Source: Pyrocephalus nanus (taxonomy: Eukaryota; Chordata; Aves; Passeriformes; Tyrannidae). Taken from it: 64,000 nucleotides of DNA. Location of the stretch: positions 4,913,001-4,977,000 of the forward strand of contig CM076279.1 in the NCBI GenBank assembly GCA_038380795.1, given 5' to 3'. This document shows, one piece after another, positions 24,975 to 35,173 of the stretch (positions within the stretch are counted from its first letter, which is position 1; each line of letters starts with the position of its first letter). Both the position numbers and the translations under genes were made by a program. The notes beneath the pieces are model-generated. The model worked only from the letters and a program-made list of their open reading frames with translations. It did not search any database and had not been told where the DNA came from.

Positions 24975-27458
24975 TTCAAATTTAGGTCACTGAAGATGGT
25001 ATGAAGAAATAAATAAACCCTCTGTAAACTCCATCAGAAAAGTGTCTGACTTAGTTCTGCTGAAGATCTGAGATCACTCACATGCACTGTATAAAGCTTT
25101 TCAGATACTTCTCTAAATCAGAATACTGGAAAAACATGTAGGTTTCCCAATAAGCCCAAATGTTGCTGCTAAGAGATGCAAAAGCTGCAACTCTTTGATA
25201 AGAGATATTTCCAAGTGTCCTAAAACCTCTTATTTTTTTAAACTATTCTACTTCAAAGCACCTTATAAATTGGCTATGGATCAATAAAGGAAAAAAAGTC
25301 AATTCAGCAAATACCACTTCATGTATTTACAATTTGGTTAGTTCTTTTTAAAGATATTAAGAATTAATACTTTCCAACATGAGTTGAATCTCATTCAGCA
25401 GTGACTTCTAACATTAACCCCTAAACCTAAATAATCTGTGCTCTCTGTGGGGCAGTGACAGAGAACACAGATCTTTTGAGTACCTGATAATAGTTTGAAG
25501 CAATCTTTGGTCAGAGCCTTTGTGCTAGGAAGCCAGAATGACAGACAAAACACCTGTGGTTATTCCAAGCTTTATAATAACCCAGCTAAATTTGGCTATT
25601 GCAAGGGCCAACTAATTACTTAAAAGGTAATTACAAATTGCACAAACCCAGTAATTTGTGTGTCCATAGAAGATGAGTGTGTCATGGTGGTAAAAGGATA
25701 CAGGGAAAAAAACTCCTGTTAATGGATTTATTGGCCTAGATTTCCTTGGTGCTGGTGAAAGTGTGAAGCAGCTCTGCAGTGTGAACAGTAACTCAGCTGG
25801 GTTACTTCTGCTGCAGATTTGTCTGAAATACAATTTATCTTATTTCATCTGGGTAAACATAAGAATTGGTTGAGAACTTTCCTACAGATCTTTGTTCCAC
25901 CAAATAACTGATTAACAAAAATCAAAACATATGATAACATATCAGATTTCTCAGTCTGCTGTATGGGAAGTTATCAGTGCATTTTATTTCTGTTGTCTCA
26001 GCAGTGCTGTGCTATCCAACGAAAACACTGAAGTCACTGGAGTGTAACAAAATTTGAGACTATGAAATCAAAATATCTCATTAAACTCTGCTTCCCTCAA
26101 CCCTTTCACATTTGGTATGGTTTCTAAATTAAAAGGATACGCCCCATGGGATGAAAACTCTATTTTCAATCTATTCTAGTAACTCTCTCAGATTTACCTG
26201 GAGTGAAAAAGGGCAGCTTTTAATCTACCTGCTCTTTATTTTCACCTCTACTCGAACTAGAGTCTGGTCTGCTATGCAAGAGGCAAGGAAAAGGAAATTA
26301 CACAGTGGAAGAGAAATAGTTACATCTGAAATAATAGGAAGAATTCTACATGGACATGTCATAGCAAACTGGGGGAAGAAAGGAGAACCACTAGATGAAA
26401 TATAGAGCTTTGGAAATTCATTAGATTAATCTAGTTCTCCCCACATTAATGCCCAGGGATAAGATGGAGCTTAGTGCAATTTTTACTATTCAACTGAACT
26501 ACTGCCTGACTCAGTGCTCCATTTCATTCCTTGGTGAGGAAGATATAAACAAAAAGAGTTGGGTACTGGTCTGTGCAGAAAATCTACATTATTTTTCTAC
26601 TTGTGGTGAAGAGGTTCTCAGATGTTGCTCTTATCTTTCTCCCTGCTTGTGTTCAGCTCTGTGAAGCTCACTTTGACTTCTCAAATCTCTCAGACAGCAT
26701 AGTCTGAAGTGAAGAGGCACAGACAGAATGTCCATTAACACAATGCCCTTCACCTGGAAAACATAATTTACAGAGCTGAGGAAAGACCATGACAGGTCTA
26801 TATCAGCAGTTTTCCAGTTAGCCAATTTATGCAGCTGAAGATGATGACTGGGACATAAACCACAGAGGAATGTACACAAGTGGGTTGCCTACTGATTGCA
26901 GTAAAGGAGAGGGTCAATTAAACCACTGGCAGCAGAGGGAGAAAATTATGAAATAATACAATATCAAATAGGGTATCAAATATCAAATCCTTTTTCTCCC
27001 CATTGTACCAATAAGTATATAAGTCAAGGACAGGTCCCATGATTTTATGAAATACCAACACATATTTACTTCTTTACTTTCAGATTCTGAGTGAATATGG
27101 CTCTCCAGACTGGATAAGAGAACCCCAAACAGGTTTTTCCTTCGTGAGAGAAAAAGCAGACAAATGCACTGCTTGTTTCATCATTTAAACAGGAAGATTG
27201 TCCAAAGGAAGGAACTAGGGAACACTCAGCAGAAAACCCAAGAGAGCAGTGACCTGTCCCCACACTGCAGAGAAGGGTCAGAAAGGCTGAGGTTGTGTGT
27301 GTTGTCCAGCAATGAGCAAGGAAGCCTCTCACAGCTGTTGGACTGGACCAAAACTGCTCTGCAGGAGATTTCTGCCACTTAGTAAGATGTTTGGCAAATC
27401 TCTATGAAAAGGAAAACAGCCTGGAGGACTTGCTGACCTTTTTTTTTTTTTTTTTCAG

Positions 27459-27500
27459 CTCTACTTTAAACCAACTGCTTGTAACAATACCTATTTAGCT
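27459..27500 (+). other. Candidate 42-nt exon flanked by strong splice signals (unproven)
   Basis: A branch-point-like TGCTGAC (A at 27436), a 17-base T-run at 27439-27455 and CAG at 27456-27458 form a textbook 3' splice site, with the branch A 22 bases before the final G. Forty-two bases later the sequence reads GCT followed by GTAAGT at 27501-27506, a perfect intronic donor hexamer. The enclosed segment is divisible by three and open in only one frame, reading LYFKPTACNNTYLA; the other two frames contain stops. These features suit a cassette microexon, but the last exonic bases are not the usual AG, the T-run may be a simple repeat, and no partner exon is known. It could well be a cryptic site. 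Confidence 0.2.
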
Positions 27501-27506
27501 GTAAGT

Positions 27507-30500
27507 TGGCCTGGCTTTGGCTGTCTGTGCCAACTGATCCTATATCAGCCTCCAAATCATGCCCCAGACCCCCCAGGTTTAGTTTTCTGGGGAATGACAA
27601 CTCCTTGGTTGTCTCAAGTTGGCTCATCAAAAACAGACTCACTGGCAGTAAGTTTTTCAGGCACTTCTGACATTTTAGTCCATAATCCCTGGGCAATATC
27701 TGTCTCATGTAGGAATTCTGCAGTCCAGTGCCTTTCGGGAGACACAAGAGCAAAAGGTCAACGTTTGCTAATGTGAATTTTAGTTTCAGGTGTCTCCATT
27801 TGTGGATGCTGAACTTTTGACACTCGGTGATCAGTATTTGAGAAGGGAGATAACTCACCATCTTCTGGTAGTAAAGCTTTTAATGTTGCTTCTAGAAAAG
27901 CACTGAAAGTATGAATGACCTCAAATCATTAATCAAAACCATCAAATTAATAAATAAGGTGCATTTTAAAGGTAGACTATTTCCACTCCCAAATTTTGTT
28001 TAAATTATGAAGGTACTCCTCAAAATTACTGTTTGACAACAGTTGACTTCTTTTAAACAGGTAAGATAACTTTATAAAGAAAAAGTACAATAATTTTCAA
28101 CTATGTTCAATTACTAAAGTATCTCTATACTCCCTGGTAATAACCATCTTTAATTATGCTTATGAATATGCTGAATTTCTGATACACCTGTTTAATTGAA
28201 GGCAGATGTTCATTTGGCAGTGGGTTATTTTCATGTTATGCATCACTGTTAGTTTGCTATTGCTTTCACAACACAGTGGGAAAAGTAATGTACAAATAAT
28301 GTAGAATAGCTGGTATGGTTATAAAGTTAACTGCCTTTTTATTCTATTTTTTAATACTCCTCTTCTTTCACCATCAGCCATTTCACAGAGCACTGCATTT
28401 TTATTATTGTTATTTTTGTTACATTACTGCTGTTATTACTGATCAACCTTTTCTTTGACTTGTTCCAAAGTTCCACTTGAGGTTATTCACTGATTTGTTG
28501 GTTTAAATAATAAGAAACAAGTGACATGACCTCCTCAGTTCTGTGGGGAAGACACTTCATATCTGTCACAGACAGGGCAGATAATCCAATATAATCCACA
28601 GGTAAAGGGGCACTAAATATTCTTTACAGGGGCAATCTCCTTCAGCACTGTCAGCCTGAACAAGAATAAAAAAGACCTGAAGGTGTAAGGCCTGTGTATC
28701 CTCATTAACCGCCTAAGACTGTATGTTAATAAGGAGTTACAGCTCAAGAGATTAAAGCAACAGTAAAAATGAGCAAGACATATTGAATGTATTCCTTTGG
28801 AGAGGCACAAAACACACATTACAAAAGAGAAAAGCATATGACTCAAGTTTTTAACAAACACATATTTTCTCTTATTAATGAAAGCAATGAGCTTTAAGTT
28901 TTGAAAGTAAGCATATGTGCTATCAAATAACAGCACAAAGAGAGAGCTCTAACAGATACAATTAAATTGAATCAAATCAAATGCCATTTGGGAGAGGAGC
29001 CATTAAAGAAGGAGTAATTTTTTAACATCCTCTCATTTAATTATTGCTACCAGTAAAAGCCCCTCTGTGCAGTGACCCCAGACCCTGCAGTACCAGACGG
29101 GTCCCTTCAAAACGAGGGGCCCCATTCACCAAACTTACATACAAAGCAAACAACATTCCAAGTGGCAAGAAGCACCATGGTTATTTTAACAAGACAAAGG
29201 GAACTCAGTTGACCAACACAGAAATTCCACACAGAAAATTCCCCTAGGGTAGGAATTAAATTCCCAAGGAATTAAACTCACAGTATTATTCTACAGTTTA
29301 TGGACACTTCTAGATTTGGTGAAGGATCATGGCACAAAGCATCAATAAACAGACCCAAAGCCAGTTTAAATGCCTGCCCTGCTGTAAGAGAAGACTGAGC
29401 AGAGGAGCAGCAGTTTGCACGTTGATGGATTTTGATCTTTTCCCCCTCCTGTATATTATATATGGAAAGCCACATAGAGAGTGAAGAACCTCTACTGTGT
29501 GCCTGACTCCAAAGCAGGAAGGCAAGACAGGCTGCCAACGAGAAAAAAGATGCTTCTTTTCAAGAGAGAGACTTCAAAACTCATAATCTGGTCTACAGGG
29601 AATATACAATATGAAATATAACATGAGTAGCTGGAATAAACTTTGATTCGATTTTCTTTGCTAATAATGATTTCAGATAACCAATTTATGATAAATGCCC
29701 TTGGGACTTACTACTCAGTGTACAAATTAATAAATGTAATGAAAATAGGAGGAGGAGTTGAATTTTTAAAAAAATTTTGAAATAGAAATTAAGGGGAAAA
29801 AAGCATAGCAATGACTTAATAATTTAACTTCCTGCGTATTTTAAAAGAAAAATTATTAAAAATTCTTCTCAGGTCTGTTGATTTCCTTCTGAATGCTTTA
29901 CTCCTAACTAGTGATGCCAGAACCTAATGAGAAATAAATTAGAGGATGGCTGTAGTATAGGAACACTGGGAAAACTTGACTTTATTAGAAGATTATGCAT
30001 TAGATCTGGATTTCTAATCACATTTTCTCTAATCACAAGCACAAGAAATGACATTTTACTCGGTATAAACATGTTCATGGAAAAGAAAAATTCAGCCATG
30101 CCATTAACTGTATTGGTAGCAGGAACACTAAATGTGCTATTGATCTGATTTTTTGTCTCATTTTTTTTACTGTCCTAAGTCTTAATTTTTTTCCACTGTT
30201 AAATGGTGCCCGACATTGGAAACATGGAAATTACAAGGGAAAACATGGCTATCTGTATCAAATTATTGCTGCTCCTTCCTGTGTTGTTCACAACAGCTTC
30301 AAAAAAATGGAGTTGAGCAAATGTGAGGATTCCCACAAATCTCTCCATGATTTTTCAGATTCTACCTGTTAACTAAGAAAGTGAGTTAGTTTAAGGAAAT
30401 TAGGTAACACTTGTTATCTCAAAAACTCGAGGGTCACCTACTTTGTGTGTGGCAGTTTGAAAACCTGCTCCAGAATATGTTTGCTGTTCTCCCCATCCAT

Positions 30501-30869
30501 GTCTGCAGAATCCAATACTGAGCCACTGTACCATGAAAACCCAATGAAAAAAAGGGAAATGCTGGGGCAGCAACAGACATTGCTAAGTGCTATATTCATT
30601 TTTAAGCTGTTAAAAATGAATGTGCAATTGCAGCTTATCCAAAGTCAGAGGAAATGATTGAATTCAGGCCATCTCTGAGCAGAGATTTGCCAAGAGACAG
30701 ATGTTAAATGTTACGGCATTTGAAAGCTCCAGAAACAAATTTCCAGCCCTTTTTCTGGTGTCATTTAGTCTTTTGAAAACGACCCTAGGATTGCACAGCT
30801 TTGCAGGTCTGATTGGTCACAGCAGGGTTCAAAGCTTGGGGACTGGAAGCACTTAAGGTTTGTGTATCA
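27507..30869. other. Gene-free unique sequence
   Basis: No gene or recognisable interspersed repeat. The frame at 27466-27861 minus (131 codons) overlaps the candidate exon on the other strand and shows no domain. The segment at about 28120-28270 has homeodomain (TTTAATTAT, GTTTAATTGAA) and ATGCAT sites and little simple repeat, so it may be a conserved noncoding element. Confidence 0.65.
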
Positions 30870-31014
30870 AGAATCACACACCACAATATTCTGAGTTGGA
30901 AGGGACCCACGAAGATCACCAAGTCCAACTCCTCAGTGAATGGCCCATGTGAGGATCAAACCCTCAACCTTGGCATTATTAGCACCGTGCTCTAACCAGC
31001 TGAGCTGGTCTGGG
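30870..31014 (-). mobile_element. tRNA-Ile-derived SINE with CR1-type tail (TguSINE1-like)
   Basis: Read on the minus strand from 31014 down, the first about 75 bases follow tRNA-Ile(AAT). There is an A-box-like CAGCTCAGCTGGTTAGAGC, an anticodon region GTGCTAATAATGCC and a B box GGTTTGATCC (tRNA: GGTTCGATCC), ending in GGGCCATTCACT. After the tRNA part comes a CR1-like 3' block, GAGTTGGACTTGGTGATC and GTGGGTCCCTTCCAACTCAG, and a decayed octamer tail near 30871. This head-to-tail order is that of the passerine family TguSINE1, which borrows CR1 reverse transcriptase through its tail. Substitutions in the A and B boxes and the worn tail indicate an old, inactive copy. It is not a functional tRNA gene: the acceptor stem cannot close. 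Confidence 0.88.
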
Positions 31015-34000
31015 GGTCAGTGATGGTGCTTTCCAGAGTTTTGATGATTTTTTTCAGGCTTAACTGATCAGTTTTGCGGTGAGATCCCTTTGCCCTCAAG
31101 AGTCAACAGAAGTTTACTTTTGGCTTCATCAAATATTATGAAGGGAAGATCACGCACCAAGCATGTTCTTACTGGTTGTCTCTCGTGTAGCCATGAGGGT
31201 GAGCTGACTGGGTTAATTCCTGATTTCAGCATCTTTGCAAAGCAGTTCTATAAGCAGAGTTTAATGATGGTCCCTTTTCAGCCAAACTCATCATTGCCCC
31301 AAAGCCCACTTACAGGTTTTATTTGATAGGTCTTTTTGTGCAGCAGCTAAAGAGAGATTTTGAATTTTAAAGTTTTGGATATAGAGACATTGTGCTTGTT
31401 TTAGGCACCAGTATAGTCTTGTGGATCTGGCTTTCCCAGAGGAGTCAGCCAACAAATGACCAAATGTACCCAATTTTCCAGGTTCAGAGTTGTTAGTTGA
31501 ACCCTAATTCTCATGAATCAAAGCCATAACCATTGCATTCCTAACTGCCTGCAGTCTAATGACTGCTCCATGCAGAAATCACCTCTAACAGATTCAGTTT
31601 TCAAATGGTTAAATGATAATTTATTACAGGGCTTTTACAACACGTGAGTCAGGTAAATGATCCAGACCTTTCTGCCGTGGTCCAAATATTAACTGTGTCA
31701 GCACGGTGTTTTCTTTCCCTCCTGGAATAAAAATTTAGCAATAAACTCCAGAGGCAAAGTGGCATCAAGCTAATGGCATTCAATCTAAGCTTATTGCAGA
31801 TCGACCTTGAATGCTGCCAAGTCTCCAACATGTGCTGACAATACAGCATCGTTGCTAAGCTACCTATTATTAATCTTTGCAATGAAAAATGAAGAGGTCA
31901 GAATATGTTGAAGGTGTGTTTATTATAGAACTTGCACAGAGGGTCTCATTTGAAAGCTCGGATATTTCACCATTTTTATAGCCGTGAAAATATTTTTTTT
32001 GGTAGAGATTTGAATCTGGCTGACAGATTATGACACTGATCACCCCTTAATTAAATAGCAGAAAAAGAAATGCGTGTGTATTTTTTGAATATTCATCTGT
32101 CTACATTCAAGCCAACAGAAAAAGAAAGATCCAGTCATTTGTAATTGAAAGAGAAATTATTTAGTACTTTATCTCTGGGTCAAAGTTGCCGTACATTAGG
32201 TCTAGGAAAGCCTCATCTAAATGCACAAGGCAATGGTGCTTTAAAAAAAATTATTATTAGAACATTCTCCATTCTTGTTGTCTGCTCCCGTCTCCTGGGT
32301 TTATTTCTCATGGCTTGGATTTTTATTGAGCTTTGTGGTGTTTTGGTTGAGGACTGAGGTTGTGTAGAGAAACAGAACAAGTTCTATTTATCAATAAATC
32401 ATCAAACACAAAAACAAAGACCAATGAATGGGCTGAGGACACAAAGAATAGAAAAGGGAGAAACTCCAAATCCTTTGAAGGAAGAAAAGGCCAGGATAAG
32501 AGCAAAAAAGGGGCCTGGTGTTACTCTGTCACAAAGGAGATTGAGGTAGGAGGTGAGAAAGAGATAGAATATATTTTTTCAAAGAAGAAGTGCATAGGTT
32601 GTCAAATCCTGTATTCAGGAGCTGCTGAAACACACAGGGACACCCCCTAAAAGAATATCCAATGCTTTCCAGGAAGGAACAGAACTCCTTGAAAAAGCAG
32701 AAGTCAAAAGCTAACCAACCAAACTTTCCAAAGACTTGTTTAAAAGGGAAGGCTCTATCAGCAAAAGCTGAAGTGTGTATTTCAGGACATGGCTGCACGG
32801 AGATATTCTCTACCTTGGAAATAATTTTGACATGGTTTATTATAATTTTGAGACTTTGCCCAAGGATGGGAAAGGGAAGTTGTCCTGAGGTGGGCAAGTA
32901 CTTTTGTAACTCTCATTTAATTGAACTCAACTTGGGAGTTATGCACATGTCACTGGCAAAGTTTCATCACGTAAAACTTGTTCTTGCTTCCCTGAACAGT
33001 GATCACATGAGGATATTGGAGAAGCAGAGCTGACTGCCACCCGTAGGACTCTGTCTAAGGCTGATCTGAGGTTGCTGGAGGGCTGTTGGGGCTCTGCCAC
33101 CCCAGCAGCAGATCATGAAAGAAGCAGTCATGTTCCAGGGGGATGATTTGCTCTGTCCTTCCTCACCCTACCTGCCTAAGGACAAGCTCAGACTGTGAGG
33201 GCTCCCAGCTCTGTCTGTGCCCCTGTTTTGTCACAGCTGCTGTGCCCACATGGACACCAAGTCACCCTGAGCTGCAGCATCACTGACAGAGCTCAACAAG
33301 GACACTTTGAAACAAATGCTTTTTTTTCCAAATTCTGGAAAGAGATTTTACATCCCCAGTGCTTCCCAGAAGAGTGTGTTTCCAAGCAGGGTGAGGATAT
33401 AGGAAAGAACTCACACACAGGAGGTTCATCTGATTTAGCTGCACTGATCTCTTTGACTGATTCAGTCACAGCAGTAGAAATCATCAGGTTCTACGTTTGG
33501 AAAAGACCCTAAAGCCACTCTGCAATAGGAATCCTCTCAGAACCTCAAGATACACTCAGCAAACACCAGTGAACTTTTTTTCCAAGTGTTTGAAGGATGG
33601 GTTTAAGTCCTATTCTTCAAAAAAAAATAGCTGGAAATACTATTGGAAAAAATGAGCAATAGCATTCTGGTTCCTGCTGGAAGAGCTTTGTCCTAAGTGA
33701 CAGAGGAGTCTCAGACACATCATTATCAAGCACTGCACAAGCAGAGATTCTCAAAAACAAACCAGTGTGAACCCTCTCATGAGAAACCTGATAGTGCAAG
33801 TGGATATGGAATATAATCCCAACTTTCCTTCCTCTTCTATTTGTCCCTGTAGTTGTTTTATTTGTACTGCAGCCCTTAGAAGAGCAGGATGAATGGAGCT
33901 GCCTCTGTGAAAAACATTTCTGTACAGCTGGAATAGGATCTTGCAATTGCAGCAGAGAACTTATCACCTAATATACAAAAGGTTAAACTACATGAGGATC

Positions 34001-34779
34001 ATTAAAGATGCCCTGCGGCCTGTCTGGATATACATGCTGAAGATGTAATTTTGTCTTTTATGTTTCTTGTCATCATCCCTCTGTTTTCTCACGCCTTTAG
34101 TTTATTCATGTGAAAACTTTGAGTGGGGAGCACTTGGAAATGTGGTTCCTTCTTTCTGCACAATTTAAATTTAGCAACAGTGATACAGATTTCCTGATCT
34201 TCCCTAAGTCCTAACTTGACAGGGGTGTCTTGGAAAGTGCTAAAGTATAGGTCTGCTTCAGCTAGTTCTAAATGTCAAAGCTGCTTTCAAAAATAAATAT
34301 ATTGATCAGGAAAGTACTGCTTGTGCTGTGGCTGTGAGGGGGGGCTGGAAAAGAAGAGATGTTTTGTCAAAAAAGGTGAATCTGGAAATTTAGATTTGTT
34401 CCAAACTGAAAAACAAAAGAGACCTTTCAGGGTTTTTCTTGAGGTAATGCAGCAGATAGTCATAGAAGAAAGGCTTACAAGCCACTGGTTAAGAAGTTCT
34501 GCTATGTGGTGTGTTTAGTTCTTGTCCTGTTTGGAGAGATTTGAACTAGATTTGCACATATCCCACTGGAACACATCATTCCTCTGTCATCACGATGTCA
34601 GAATGGCACCCTCAGAAGGTTAGTCAGATCTTACAGGGACTTATCAAAAAACATACGAAGAAATCAGTTTGTATCTCTCACTCAGACCTATAAGCAGCTA
34701 AAATTGTTCAGGGGCAAACTGTGATTTTTTCTGCATTTAGCCTGGTTAAAAATTTTGAATCTTAATAACAAATGTTATT
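31015..34779. other. Gene-free unique sequence
   Basis: No gene found. An open frame at 33195-33512 plus contains a short VTLSCSITD string that recalls an immunoglobulin B strand. The partner tryptophan and the second cysteine context are absent, so it is not called. The 31590-32130 stretch looks regulatory and is listed separately. Confidence 0.65.
31590..32130. promoter_or_regulatory. Candidate conserved noncoding element
   Basis: About 540 bp of complex sequence almost free of simple repeats. It holds several TAAT-core sites (CTATTATTAATC, CTTAATTAAAT), GTTGCTAAG, ACACGTGAG (E-box), TTGAATATTC and a few retained CpGs in an otherwise CpG-poor window. Its texture resembles vertebrate developmental enhancers. 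This is a judgement from composition and motifs, not from alignment, and may be wrong. Confidence 0.25.
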
Positions 34780-34788
34780 TTATTTGGG

Positions 34789-35173
34789 TTGCATATGCAA
34801 TTTCCATGAATCAATAAAATAACTGACTTCTCTATAGAATGGTGCAGCTGGAGTACAGGGCTATTTTTCCATGCAAGTCAGTAAATCCCATGGCTGAAGG
34901 CAAATATGCAGCATCATTCCATGATGCATATGCAAAAGGTGCATGAAGAGCTCAGCTCCAGCTGTGAGCCTGCAGGATCACACCCGCTGTTGGAATCAGA
35001 GAGGCACAGAAAGAAAGGCAGTGATTGAGAGGGTCGTGTACCCAACAGGTGAGCAACTATATAATGAGTGTCTTAAATATTTTACTTGAGCTGAGCAGCT
35101 CCAGCTACCAGCAGCAGAGGAGCTGCCCTCTGTGCTCAGAGGGGTGCCCAAAGTCGGGGCTCTCCTGACGTCA
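34789..35173. promoter_or_regulatory. Candidate regulatory region: two POU-dimer-like palindromes and a CRE
   Basis: TTGCATATGCAA at 34789-34800 is a perfect 12-bp palindrome. ATGCATATGCAA at 34924-34935 matches the POU dimer element MORE (ATGCATATGCAT) at 11 of 12 positions. A perfect palindromic CRE, TGACGTCA, lies at 35166-35173; it contains a CpG, which is rare here. Between them CAG followed by GTGAGC at 35046-35054 reads as a good splice donor, and TATATAA occurs at 35058. POU factors bind MORE as dimers and CREB/ATF proteins bind the CRE. Whether this is a promoter, enhancer or lncRNA first exon cannot be told. Confidence 0.3.

Larger units (their letters stand above)
18488..27438. other. 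Gene-free unique sequence
   Basis: No supportable gene. The stretch at about 20800-21420 is richer in GC than its neighbours and has overlapping open frames up to 146 codons (20886-21326 plus), but no domain or retroviral motif is visible. A perfect 14-bp hairpin at 22452-22485 and short CT and T tracts are the only discrete structures. A stretch near 20280-20430 has TAATTAAA and ATTAAT sites that might be regulatory. Confidence 0.65.

Noticed and set aside
30935..31014. tRNA-Ile gene on the minus strand
   Set aside because: The acceptor and other stems are broken by substitutions and the tRNA-like part continues directly into a CR1-type tail, so it is a SINE head.
33195..33512. Open frame with VTLSCSITD, like an immunoglobulin B strand
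   Set aside because: No following tryptophan, no Y-x-C motif, no proper splice frame; the short match is chance.
33477..33515. Possible third CR1 scrap (ATCATCAGG then TTTGGAAAAGACC)
   Set aside because: Only about 30 bp of loose similarity, without the downstream CAAGTCCAA block or tail octamers.
34839..34943. 35-codon frame beginning near a POU-like palindrome, considered as a micropeptide
   Set aside because: Too short to distinguish from chance, with no Kozak strength or composition signal that would support it.
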